Assembly (NCBI GenBank): GCA_016169945.1
Contig: JADLSH010000279.1
Location: 1,984,001-2,048,000, forward strand
Direction: 5' to 3'
Origin: Trachythela sp. YZ-2020
Lineage: Eukaryota; Cnidaria; Anthozoa; Malacalcyonacea; Clavulariidae
DNA: 64,000 nucleotides
Under the pieces are notes generated by a model that was given only the letters and a program-made list of their open reading frames with translations, did not search any database and was not told the origin of the DNA. The translations under genes and the position numbers were made by a program. This document shows positions 43,936-64,000 of this stretch, piece after piece (the first letter of the stretch is position 1; every line of letters begins with the position of its first letter).

Positions 43936-46900
43936 GTAAGGTTCTACAACTCTTAATTCTGTAACCAAGTCCAACATTTCTTCTTGCAATTGCAGGGTTT
44001 ACAGTGTATATGACTATGTATAATATTACGAAGGAAGCTTAAAGAAAACACCACGAGTTTTACACATTATACCACCATGCATTGTATATATTGGATGGAA
44101 TGTGTTTTGTAGATGGAATACTCGAACGAAAATTTATATATATTTTTAGACCTAACCAGGAGTCAGAGGGCCTAAAGTTGCATTTTTCGCAACTGTTCCT
44201 GGCTAGGTCTAAGAATATATATAAATTTTCGTTCGAGTATTCCATCTACAAAACAGATTCTACTATTAGTTCTATCGAACGAGATGCCCAAAAAAGAAAA
44301 AAGTCTGTATATTGGTGGGTTTCAGAATGCCTTACATGCAGGACAGTAGATTGTTATCAACTCCAGAAATGTTGACACTCTTTAATAAGAACGAGAACTA
44401 AAATTGAACTACATCAGTCTCTCGCCATTTGCTGCGAAACTCAGCTATTGACTATAGCAGGATTCCTGTGTAATTATCAGCCTATAACTAAGATGATGAC
44501 AATTCGTTGTATGATTAATAGGCATCATAATGTGTATCTATGACTATGCATGTTTATAAAGCAGATGCATGAATTCCACATTCCATATAGATCGCTAAAA
44601 GAGACAAGGATTTCAAACCTGAAACCGTGTTGGACTTTGGATCAGGTGTAGGAACTGCAACGTGGTAGGATGTTAACCTAGTGCGCCATATGCCTTAACT
44701 CTGTGACTGCATGGAGTCCATTTCCTATTCATACTATAATTTCTCCTCAGTCACGTGTAATAAGTGCCTCCAGTTTGGCTCTACGCCTCTACCAAACACC
44801 ATAGGCTCCAGGTACTCTGGTGAAATTGTCTAGTTCCCTGTTATCGGGGCCTAAACCTCTCATGGCATATTTTTTGTTATTCCAGGGCAGCCCATGAACT
44901 GTGGAAGGATTCAATCAAGATTTATCAGTGTGTTGACGTTTCACACGACATGAACGAAACAGCAGAATACCTACTTAGAAGTAATTTAGATGTCTGATGT
45001 ATTTATTCAATTTCAAACTCGAATTCGAATATAATTTCTGAAGACTAATGTTTATATATATGTACATAATAAACTGTATGAAATTGTACATGATACACTC
45101 AGCCTACGGGCTCGTGTCCATTGCAATTCGTAATTAAGCCCATTAAACCACACTTGTACCAATGCTGTTTCAACAACTTGTTATCAGGATGTGTTCACAC
45201 TGCTTGTTCCCAGCTTGTTAACAACTTGCTATAAGGTTGTTGGCTCAACAGACTTGTAACAATTAGTTGTTCCAACAACTTGTTATCGTCCTGCAATTCA
45301 ACAACTTGTTAACAAGTTTTGAGCGACAACCTTGTAGCAACTTGATAAAATTGCAACATTCATTGTTACAACTTGTTGACAAGCTTGCTACAAGATTTTT
45401 ACGTGTGTATAATTATAGAAATGTTAGTGAAGTAGCTTACTATATGTGATAATTATTCATTCAATTTGTCGTTTTAGATAGCGAGGGTTACAGAACACCA
45501 CATTATATACCTCGAGTGTACTTCAAAGAGTTTTTACCAGTTACGGATAAGGTAAACTTTAGAAAGTTGTAGGCTCGCGTTTCTGAGCTACGGCAAATTA
45601 AAGTCAGTGTTTCTAGCATATTAAACTTTACTCTCTTTATAATCTCATACTATATTATTAGACGACGCTACTACGAGTGGCCCCACACCAGGAATCTGAA
45701 AAATTGCTTTCAGACCGTGGTGAGAATCGAACCTGCGAACCAATGGCTGGACTAGCAAACCAAAGGTCGTGTGTTGGATTTCCACCGCGCAGAGCCACTC
45801 ATAGTATAGTTTAGTTTATTATTTTTACCACTCTGAAGTGGACGGAAAGCCTTAACAGGTTTTACAACCCAATTGATAAAGGTCTCCGGGAGTTTGTTAG
45901 TTATGTTTTTAGCGAGGGAGGAAAACCGGAGTACCCGGAGAAAAACCCTCGAAGCACAGGAGAGAACCAACCAATCTCAACTTGCATGAGTTTATCAGGC
46001 ACAGAGATGTTACCCAGCCTAAGTACATCCCTTCCCTCGACCTGCCGTAGAGCCGGCTTAATTCAGAGGTAAGGGGCAGCGCGCTAAGGCTAAAAAATAT
46101 TGTGCAGAATTGACGCGGCGAGAAATGGGTGAAATGGGCGAGTATTTTTCTATTTTTTATAAAGTGTATAGTGATTTTTAATGCTAAACTGTCACCAAAT
46201 TTGCGGGTTTAATAGAATAAAATTTTTATTTAAGCATACTTCATTTTGCAAGGATATTGATGGACCGTATTTGCCAAAAAAAAACGTTGACGTGCACAGT
46301 TAAAAATGACGCGCGCGCTGACCAGAAACAGAAGATTTATTTTTGGCCTAACGGCATCTCTCACCCGCGCTTTATTAGATGAGTGGCGTCATTTAATACA
46401 ATTTCCCCAAGTTCCAATCAACCTCTGATCCTACAATCATCAGACCTCGTATCAATTTTCTCCCTATATGCTGTCCAACAACAATTATTTTTCTTTGCTT
46501 GACGTTTGCGTGACGTTTTTAGCCCACTTCTCTTCCATTCAGGTCACGTACGACATAGTGTTGGCGTCGTATTCCTTAAGTGAAATTCCTTTCAGCAGAG
46601 CAAGACAAGAAATACTGGAAAGTCTTTGGAGGAAAACAAACCACTTCTTGGTAAGTGATTTAGCATATCACTCTTTCACTGCGCTCATTCGTTCGAAACC
46701 ATTCTCATGAAAGAAGATCATATGCACAATTGCCTATTCAGCCTTTGCAAATGACGACACAACAAACAATGTGACGTTTTGTTTGGCGCCCGCCATTTTG
46801 GGTGGCAAATATTTAAAACTAATTAAGAACGAACTTTACGTAAAATGCCGCCGAGAATGGTTTCTGTCGAATTCAATCGGGCATTATCGCTGCTGTCCGA

Positions 46901-49900
46901 AGTGCTCGCGATGATTTTGCCAGCCAAAATGGCGATTATATTGTGACCAATTACTCCTGGACAAAGTCGCAAAAAACCTGCGGGCATGCGGGTAAGACCC
47001 GTGTGGAAGGTTTACTGGCATTGAGGAAGGTTGAAAGTGAAACAGTGAATAAAACATTGCAAAGCAGTAGCAACAGTCAGCACTCAGTCCGACTAGTAGT
47101 ACTGCAATGGCCAACTGTTTCAAAAATTTCTAGTCATTTTTAGGAAGGTTGGGAAAACCCAGAGGAAGGTTGAAATCGTTTTGCAACTTTGCTCCTGAAT
47201 CTTGTAGTCTTGCCCGACTGTTTTATTGGTTAGTTTTAAACACTAGAACAAAAAAATGTACTCACCATCATTCATACAAACTAATTTTGTTGGGACAAAC
47301 CAATTTTATGTGCTTTAGGTAATCGTCGAAAGAGGAAATAACGAAGGATTTGATATCATAACGCAAGCAAGAGACTTAGTCGCAGTAAGCAATTGAATGT
47401 GTTCTGAATATCATATATTTTGTCTAGTCATATCATTTTACTTTCGCCTTCACATGATAAATAGTTCTATGCATCGGTTTTAAATTTCTTTTTTGTACAT
47501 TAAGGATAGACAGAAAGAGAACCCAGTGACTGAGACACGCGATTCTTTAGCTGGCATCGACGAGCAAGAATGTCGCGGTTTTGTTTTCTCCCCGGTAAGT
47601 GTATGATAACACACTGGTATTGAAAAACTGGTGTTCAAATTCTGTACTTGAAAGCGTGGTTTAAGTGCAGGTAGCGATATATGATATACTTGACAGATTA
47701 CAGGATCAAACTAACTCAAAAATACAATGTTCAAGAACTTCGACGTTTCGAGCGAAGGCCTTTCGTCTGGAAGTTAGTATCGCGGACCCACGCCACTAAC
47801 TTCCAGACGAAGAGCCTTCGCTTCGCTCGAAACGTCGAAGTTCTTGTAATCCTTTCGTACACAAGTTCTTGACGTCATATTTACCTTTTCCAGCATGCCG
47901 CATGATCTCGTGTATCTGATGACCAGCCTTGCAACTTCGAACAACGTGTTCAGCTGTCTTTCGCTCAGGTATGATCTCTTTATGATTAACTGGACCATAC
48001 GCTATAGGCAATGCTCTGGCACAGAATTATTTTCCAAAAATCTCCTCCAATGTTTACTTGCCTACCTACCATCAAGAACAGCTGGGGCCGGTTGTTCAAA
48101 GCTCGATTAGCGATAACCCTGGGTTAAATTTTAACCCACTGTTTTGGGTTATGTATTTCTGCATGGCCGTTCATTTCAAAAGATTTCTGGAAAAACATAT
48201 TCAACTTTATAAACAAGCTGTTGGGAAGTTTGATTTGAAGAATTTCGTTAACCCAGGATTTTGAACAACCGGCTTTTGAACAACCGGCCCCTGGCCATTA
48301 TTACAAATTTATCACAACTGGAAACAACTTGTGAGATTTTTGCGCATGTACCGAACCTTGTTTTATCCTTTTCATTTTGCCAGCGGACAACAAGTCTAAA
48401 ACAATACGGCTACTACAACGAAATGTTTTCATATGTTGTGTTACGAAAAGCAGAACGCACTACAGAAGGTGAGCACTCCAAATTCAACTCGAATCTGAGG
48501 AGATTATATCTGTCATTTAGTTTACATGACATTTTTCTCATTTAGAACTGGATTGGGCTAGATTAGTGCGTCCTGTCCGTTTGAGAGAGAAACATGTGAT
48601 TTGCAACTTCTGCAGCAAAAATGGTAAGTGCAACAGTTATGGAATAAACGGAAGAAACAAACTACGAATAGAGACTCAATATTTGAAAATAAATAGACAA
48701 TTTGCATTATAGACTAATTTTTTATCTAGGCCAAAAAAAGTATATTGCCGGAAAGAACATACTAAAATTAGTAAAATTGCAAAGTTTGGTTGCGAAAATG
48801 TTGTAGAATGCGGAAAATATAGCCTTGCAAAGTTTGCAAATTTTGTATACTTTTGTATTACGTGCGGAAATTCCTGCCACATTTCGTCCCAAATGTGGTA
48901 GGAATTTCCGCACGTAATACAAAAGTATACAAAATTTGCAAACTTTACAAGGCTATATTTTCCGCATTTTACAACATTTCGCAACCAAACTTTGCAATTT
49001 TACTAATCTTATTATGTTCTTTGTAGCTGTTGTGATTGATTTCCTTCTCCTTGCCTAGAACAAAATTTAGTCTATAATGCAAATTGTCTATTAGATGAGA
49101 AAGAATTCAACAGAAAAGCCCCGGTCAAACGAGGATGCGAGTTTCAACTCTCGCTCGCGTTTGATCGCCGACTTTCGTCAACTTTGACCTGATTAATATT
49201 TTGATGAGAGTTCTCCCTCGTTTGACCGGTACGCGCTGTAATATCCAGTCAACTCTCATGCAACCCTTGTTCTCGTTTGACTGGGGCATGAGCGTTGATG
49301 AAACTCTCGTGTAAACTCTCGCTTGCTAACTCTCATCAACTATCGTACTCGTATGACCAGTGCTTAAATACAGTGGGCAAATAATAAGAGTGAATAGTAA
49401 AATATCTTGATTTGTTTAAGGTTCTTTGGAACAGAAAATTTTGACAAAGCGTAAAGACAGGTTAGTACAATGTAACTGACCAAAGATTAATAAACTTCAA
49501 AACCATGTCGACGAAGGATTTACTGGGGGGTGCGCACCTCTCCTATGCTTGGCAAAGAGGGGTGCGGGAGGGGTGCCAATTCCCATACCAAATCCAAGTT
49601 TTGGATTTGACAGGGCATTTAATGATTTATCAAACAAAAATATATTATCGGGCTATTGATGGCCTTTTTGACCATCTAGGCAGTCTTATTTTTCCAAAAA
49701 TTTCTGACAAGATGACCCCTTGACCCTGCGGGGATCCTCAGTGATGATTCGCCCTGCCTCGGACGCCGACCTGCTTCATGACCGGCGCCCGCGTAGCACA
49801 CCCTCTATCAGATCAAGCTGGAGCCATCGCTGACTTGATTATTTTCCTTGTTTTATAGCGAGATATACAAGTGTGTACGGCATCGTGCTAAATGGGGAGA

Positions 49901-49973
49901 CCTGCTACCTATTGATGCAGAGAAAAAAGACCAAGTTGATAAGAATGAGAACACAAACACACGAACTGAGTGA
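42058..49973 (+). CDS. METTL17 (Rsm22 family), mitochondrial ribosome assembly factor
   Basis: METTL17 is an S-adenosylmethionine-fold, Fe-S-containing protein needed for mitochondrial small-subunit assembly. Fourteen exons follow the vertebrate protein in order. Recognised blocks include YQKREAAAYTADRVPASYGA, VLDFGSGVGTATWAA (SAM motif I), YDIVLASYSLSEIP, LWRKTNHFLVIVERGNNEGF, RGFVFSP, YVVLRKAER, ARLVRPVRLREKHVICNFC and IYKCVRHRAKWGDLLPID. Stop TGA is at 49971-49973. The first coding exon, with ATG and mitochondrial presequence, is not identified. Exon at 47894-47968 is broken in frame (separate entry). The gene is head-to-head with CEP192 and tail-to-tail with RNMT. Confidence 0.9.
42330..42570. 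repeat. Dispersed element with gatttactggggggtgc (copy 1)
   Basis: Shares gatttactggggggtgc, ggccaagggggtgcagg, ggggtgccaatt and ccaaattttggatttg with copies at 49510-49835 and 58430-58690, and with a shorter fragment near 27440-27520. Intronic in METTL17. Confidence 0.7.
44107..44290. repeat. SINE family A body, inverted pair (copy 3)
   Basis: The body of family A (tttcgcaactgttcctggct then ttcgagtattccatctac) is present without a tRNA head. Its 3' half is repeated in reverse immediately upstream (tagatggaatactcgaacga), making a hairpin-forming pair. Intronic in METTL17. Confidence 0.75.
44591..47594 (+). CDS. METTL17 central exons (SAM-binding fold)
   Basis: Exons: 44591-44664, 44886-44980, 45478-45551, 46543-46650, 47319-47384, 47505-47594. 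They encode KPETVLDFGSGVGTATW, AAHELWKDSIKIYQCVDVSH, RTPHYIPRVYFKEFLPVT, VTYDIVLASYSLSEIPFSRA, VIVERGNNEGFDIITQARDL and ECRGFVFSP. Motif I (DFGSGVGT) and the acidic residue after strand 2 (CVD) are as expected for a Rossmann-like methyltransferase. All phases agree. Confidence 0.92.
45140..45420. repeat. CAACAACTTGTTA-type element
   Basis: Repeated short units (caacaacttgttatc, cttgttaacaag, caaccttgtagcaactt) end in caagatttttacgtgtg. Related to the clusters at 34185-35050. It ends about 60 bp upstream of a METTL17 exon. Confidence 0.65.
45795..46090 (-). repeat. tRNA-derived SINE, family B (copy 3, truncated)
   Basis: Reverse copy sharing aaaaccggagtacccggaga, aaccctcgaagcacaggaga and aaggggcagcgcgctaa with 26810-27115. 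It breaks off inside the tRNA-like head. Intronic in METTL17. Confidence 0.75.
47690..47850. repeat. Palindromic gacgtttcgagcgaaggcc element
   Basis: Left: gttcaagaacttcgacgttt...cgagcgaaggcc and gtctggaagttagt. Right: the inverse, ccactaacttccagacgaag followed by cgaaacgtcgaagttcttgt. This small hairpin ends about 40 bp before the disrupted METTL17 exon. Confidence 0.8.
47894..47968 (+). pseudogene. METTL17 exon with broken reading frame (Fe-S cysteine region)
   Basis: The exon has good splice sites (ttttccag acceptor, CTCAG/gtatga donor) and is 75 bp, phase 0 on both sides. In phase 0 its end codes DDQPCNFEQRVQLSFAQ, which joins correctly to the next exon. The same frame has TGA at 47903-47905. 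The start makes sense only in another frame (PHDL), matching human CPHEL. The expected C-P-H-x-x-x-C-P stretch cannot be read. In human METTL17 three Fe-S ligands, as I recall them, lie in this exon; here only the third (PCNF) is in frame. It may be an assembly or read error, a cryptic microexon arrangement, or a real lesion. Confidence 0.6.
48084..48291. repeat. MITE, GGGGCCGGTTGT family (copy 1)
   Basis: The ends ggggccggttgttcaaagc and ttttgaacaaccggcccc are inverted repeats. A second copy of the right end (ttttgaacaaccggc) sits just inside it. Internal gggttaaattttaaccc is palindromic. Intronic in METTL17. Confidence 0.8.
48384..49973 (+). CDS. METTL17 C-terminal exons
   Basis: Exons: 48384-48468, 48546-48623, 49421-49460, 49859-49973. 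They code YGYYNEMFSYVVLRKAERTT, LDWARLVRPVRLREKHVICN then FCSKNG, SLEQKILTKRKD, and EIYKCVRHRAKWGDLLPIDA followed by a charged tail ending TRTE. The Cys of HVICNFC corresponds to the region of the fourth human Fe-S ligand. The human counterparts RPRHVHCHLC and YRCARVSSWGDLLPV match in order. Phases 1, 1 and 2 at the 3' ends are consistent. Confidence 0.92.
48692..49093. repeat. Long near-perfect foldback in a METTL17 intron
   Basis: The arms run from atagacaatttgcattatag to its complement ctataatgcaaattgtctat. Inside, roughly 125-bp inner arms (attagtaaaattgcaaagtt through acgtgcggaaattcc) are almost perfect, with a loop of only about 20-30 bp near 48880. It could form a very stable hairpin in the transcript. 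Confidence 0.92.
49119..49372. repeat. GATGAGAGTTGA-type MITE (copy 3)
   Basis: It opens ccggtcaaacgaggatgcga and closes tcgtatgaccag. Internal sequence is nearly the same as 37412-37696 (gatgagagttctccctcgtt, tgaccggtacgcg, caactctcatgcaa). Ends 48 bp before a METTL17 exon. Confidence 0.75.
49510..49835. repeat. Dispersed element with gatttactggggggtgc (copy 2)
   Basis: Longest copy. It continues past ccaagttttggatttg into ttatcaaacaaaaatatat, tttctgacaagatgaccc and tgcttcatgaccggcgcc. Ends 23 bp before the last METTL17 exon. Confidence 0.75.
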
Positions 49974-50778
49974 CATCTAGACTTGGTTTAAGTCCGTCTC
50001 TCGAGGGGTTGAATCGGCACACGCGAGCGGCGAGTTTGGCAAATTGTGATTGTTGAGACGACCATCACGCGAGAAAAGGCATAATGTATAGACAATAGGA
50101 AAATAATTTTCCACAGGGAAAATTTGCCAAAGCGCGTGAAAATCTTTGGAACAATACGAGTTCGCAACAGCACAACGAAACATTGCCGCTCTCTGGTAGA
50201 AGTGTGAAGAACCAGAGATAACATAGAAATATTGTGGATAGTTATGGATATGAATGCCTTGCTATAACGTGAGCAAAGATCGAGGACGAGCACATATCGT
50301 TCTCGTTCAGCGGTGAATACAATTTATAATAGCATCGATGCATGACTTCATTATAACTTCTAACTCAACCCTAAACCTACAGTAGAACTAACAGTTCCCA
50401 CGATCGGAAATTGCGGCCAAAAATTGACATCTAAGCCAGGTTAACTTGACTTAACCGAGCATGCGTACATTGTACATGTCGAGCTATTTTGAATATTTAA
50501 AGTAAAGAAAAGGTTAAAGGCCTAAAACAGTATTACGAAACTCAAGCATGATTAAAAACACTTTAAACTTACAATTTGAGCCTCAATTTGTTATAAATAT
50601 ATCAAAGTAGAGCAAAACAAAAAGCGAGCGAAAATTCTTGCCTGGTGCAATCCTAGACTATCGAGAGGACTACTCCGCTCGATTGTCTATGATGCAATGA
50701 ATGCTCAGTGACATGACCATTTTTTGGGACAATTTCCAGTCGTGGCATCGATATTACGATATGAAAAACCCAGCCCTA

Positions 50779-51208
50779 ACATAGTTCGACCCCCTTAAGG
50801 GGGGTATAAACCTTCTCAAAAAAGACAAGAAAGGGGGGATGACATTTTTTTAATAATGGGGGGTTACAGAAAAGGGGTGGGTTGATTTAAAAAAGGGGGG
50901 ATGAGCAAAAAACGCTGTCATAAAAATTGTAGAACAAGCGTTTTTTCAAAAGTGCAGAAAATTAAGACGAGTCCCTAAAAATAAATGTTGAGTTCATGTT
51001 GATTATTTTGTTGATGGAAGTTTCTTTGGATATTACACAACCTTAATATTAATTCTGCACCATTTGCAGGTGTCAACCTGTCAAATTTTGCTCTCTGAAA
51101 AAAGTTGTTGTAAAAGGGGGGGATGAAAAGTTTTAAAAAGGGGGGACATTGGTAAAAGGGGGGATATTTAAAAAAAAGGGGGGGATAAAACCCCTTTCCG
51201 AACTATGC
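50779..51208. repeat. G-run-rich inverted-repeat element
   Basis: The left end acatagttcgacccccttaa and the right end acccctttccgaactatgcc are inverted repeats. The interior has repeated aaaaggggggat runs. No open frame. Confidence 0.65.
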
Positions 51209-51373
51209 CTAACTCTAACCCTTACATCTAATAATACCAATATGGTTCATCCTGGATTATCGCCCTGGTTACAGAAAATCCAATGATAATAAACACAAAG
51301 TACAAGACCAACCTACATTTAATAATATAACACAATACAAGTGAAGGATTTTAAAAACTATGCCACTACATAC

Positions 51374-51616
51374 CAGGACTCGAAATAGAGAAAAAATATG
51401 GCCTGACAGTTTAATTTTTTTTGGCCGGTCAAATAAATTTTTTACCTGCCATTTCTATTGTTGAACTGCCAAAATGGCGAGGTCGCAAATGAAATGAAAC
51501 ATACCTATAGAATTTCGCATGCCATTTTATTTTGACTTGGCAGTTCAAAATTTTTTTCGCCTGCCATCTCTCAAATATGGCTTTTGGCCATTGGCAGGCC
51601 GCTATTTCGAGCCCTG
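51374..51616. repeat. hAT-like MITE
   Basis: The ends caggactcgaaatag and ctatttcgagccctg are inverted repeats. Flanking tacatac occurs at both sides as a near target-site duplication. The interior repeats ggcctgaca/ctgcca-type words. Confidence 0.8.
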
Positions 51617-51875
51617 TACATACTATGATATACAATAAATGGCCACACGGTTAATAAACTATGGCCAAGATCACAATGTCACGTACATTTCTAACTCTTG
51701 TGTACGATTTATGTCCAGAATATAACAACATACTAAAGTCCAAGACTAAATTCTGTGTATGATCTTCAAACTCGTGTTCTGTGAGGCAAATAACTTGTGT
51801 CTCTCACTTACTTCATAGTTTAAAAAAACAAAACCCGACGTATCTATTGGTGTATCTCAAAACGAATTTAAATAC

Positions 51876-62122
<10,247 letters not shown>

Positions 62123-63410
62123 CTTGAAATCTCCACACGTGCGGTATTTTATTACCCAGAATGCACCTGGGACATGAGGTTTGTGACAGCTATAATCACC
62201 GAGCTCTTGACGAGGGTGATACGTTGATGAATGAACAAATGAAAACCTTTATTTTATTTTCACGGAAATACCTTTGAACTCTATAGTTTTGCTATAAAAT
62301 CACGAGCTTGGTTGAAGGATCTAACTACCTGGAGAATATCAAAAATACTTGGACATTTCGAGCAAATGCCCTTCGTCTGTAAACTTCTGTGTGTTATATT
62401 AAGTTAGTCGAAAGGTCGCGGAGTACTTTTTATATTTTCACTCAGGTCACAGGCAAACCACGCTCTGAACGTGTATAAAAATCATATATATACAGAGGCG
62501 GACTGACAGCTTTTTCTGCCTCGGTCAGGAATATATTCCGGGCCCATGTATGAGTGTATAAATGAACTCGAAAGGGGTCACTTTTTTGGGGGGGTGCTGA
62601 CGATTTCTAGGAGGGATGCGCATCACCCTGCACCCCCCCGGTAGATCCGCCTATGATACTAACCCCTACAAATAGTCACAGATATATAATTCGTGTAGGG
62701 CAAAGCCGGGCTACATAAAGAACCATCCGGTCATTGTTGCGGAATGCAAAATTTTCTTTCGACAAACAGAATCGAGATTGTGTCTCAAATAGTAAATAAG
62801 GAAACAGGATATCGTACTTCCCCGCCATGCATGAAAAATGTTACGACAACATTTCATCGTTTGCCCAGAACTTTTATTGTACAAAGGGAAATCTATGCTG
62901 TTGGCATGTCCAACTTTGCATTTCAACAATAAACCAGATAATGTAAACCCCAACCCCACAACCCCGGGGATTAGCAGGGAATTAGGCAGTTTACTCGTGC
63001 TCCTATCAGCGGGGCATTAGTTTTTTTTAACGTCTTGAAAATTGGCGGGGGTTTGGGCGGAGTTTTACATAAAAACCAATGCAATCATCAAAGATATCAT
63101 ATCAGGCAACTTCTACAGTGAAAAAGTACGTTGATAAAGGTGAGGTTTTTCCCAAGAAAGGTATTGTATTTCTTCTTACAATGACCCAAATATGATTACA
63201 CACACCAAAAATCATATTTGGGGTTGGTCATCGCAAATATCTTTTCATGTTTTTCCCCTTCACATGCAGTGCAATAAAGTTTACTTCTATTTTAGTGTTG
63301 AAATTGATCTAGATGTAGGCTCACGCTACTTCATGTCATTAGCATTATAGTGGATCAATAGCCGAGTCACAAGTTTCTCTTTCGTCCTACCTCCGCCCCG
63401 CCCTCAAATC
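62123..63410. other. RNMT upstream region, no further gene seen
   Basis: This should contain the RNMT promoter on the minus strand. No TATA is evident near 62122. Repeats include a gacattTcgagcaaatgccc-type fragment near 62320-62390. No exon could be supported on either strand. Confidence 0.5.
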
Positions 63411-63692
63411 CAGTGGCGTGCTGGCAGGCGCCAAAACATAAATGGGGCGCCGAAATTGGCACAAAGTAAAATTTTTTGTAGGAAGAAAGATATTTATTGG
63501 TTAAATAGTAATATAAGAACGTTATTAGTCCGGGAAAATTTTTTAAACAACCACAACACCCCCCCCCCCCCCCGTCGACACATAAAAAAAAATTATTTAT
63601 CGCGTCTAAGAGGCTCAACTATACACATATTACAAGGGGGCGCCAAATTTGCAGGTGGCCTCCCCTGGTGAACACAAGCCAGCACGCCACTG
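63411..63692. repeat. hAT-like MITE with perfect 8-bp target-site duplication
   Basis: The ends cagtggcgtgctggc and gccagcacgccactg are perfect 15-bp inverted repeats. The 8-bp direct repeat ctcaaatc flanks both sides exactly (63403-63410, 63693-63700). The interior includes a poly-C run, gttattagtccgggaaaa and tcgacacataaaaaa, the last two shared with 28745-28815. No gene is seen between here and 64000. Confidence 0.95.
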
Positions 63693-64000
63693 CTCAAATC
63701 GTCTGAGCCCCAGTCTCCCAATGCGAAAATGCGCTGAGAAATAAATAAAAGGCCTATGTCTAGGCTGAAATATATGCACTTGTAAATGTATGATGCAACT
63801 CAGGGCGGGGCTTTAGACAATTTGAATGGTGTATAAGTTGCGCATCGTTACGTACGCTGTTTTATGCTGATTGCTACCATCTCAAATATTTTACCGTTTA
63901 ACTAACGATATCATGTGCAGCATGACGAAGGGCTAGTTCACAAAAGAGGCTTTTGTGGCACGAATGTTGTTTTATGAATGCAAAGTTGCAAAGCCTTGAA

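Larger units (their letters stand above)
49974..51875. other. METTL17-RNMT tail-to-tail intergenic region
   Basis: Both genes end into this 1.9-kb gap. No exon was found. It contains a purine-rich MITE-like block (50779-51208) and a hAT-like MITE (51374-51616). Polyadenylation signals for either gene were not assigned with confidence. Confidence 0.6.

Overview
The window is animal nuclear DNA. It is AT-rich and densely interspersed with short non-autonomous repeats. It carries four multi-exon genes with standard GT-AG introns and exon phases that can be joined by eye, plus one isolated exon. The coding sequences align almost exon by exon with vertebrate orthologues recalled from memory. The repeats are tRNA-headed SINEs, hairpin and hAT-like MITEs, foldback elements and a TTCAG satellite. 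I infer an invertebrate metazoan, perhaps a cnidarian, but nothing in the window proves the lineage. There are no bacterial operons, CRISPR arrays, rRNA genes or complete tRNA genes, and I saw no viral genes.

Layout. (1) 1-8.4 kb: a minus-strand gene for a small single-pass receptor with one TNF-receptor cysteine-rich domain of the BCMA/TACI type (exons 7533-7704, 3127-3574, 2690-2825). Its signal-peptide/CRD exon and flanks are duplicated at 1-1375. (2) About 8.4-12.7 kb: mostly repeats, plus one plus-strand exon (11012-11278) resembling the C-terminus of the LLC1/C20orf85 (CIMIP1) ciliary family. (3) 12,767-40,633, minus strand: CEP192 (SPD-2 family), the centrosome/centriole scaffold. I resolve 43 coding exons and about 2,490 residues, with the Aurora-A-region motif and the ASH/MSP-like C-terminal domains. 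(4) About 42.0-49,973, plus strand: METTL17, a mitochondrial ribosome-assembly factor (Rsm22 family), head-to-head with CEP192. (5) 51,876-62,122, minus strand: RNMT, mRNA cap guanine-N7 methyltransferase, tail-to-tail with METTL17. It has 14 exons and 765 residues. (6) 62.1-64 kb: repeats only.

The genes do not form a pathway; they are neighbouring housekeeping genes beside an immune-type receptor. The points that most deserve attention are the BCMA-like receptor and its partial tandem copy; a roughly 270-residue charged tail added to RNMT after its normal C-terminus; two exon duplications (CEP192 exons 5/6, RNMT exons 2/3); a broken METTL17 exon at the first two predicted Fe-S cysteines; and a CEP192 exon whose conserved coding sequence runs past its only GT donor.

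Coordinates were derived by hand from splice consensus, phase continuity and remembered family sequence. No alignment or RNA evidence was available. Repeat boundaries are approximate unless terminal repeats or target-site duplications are stated.
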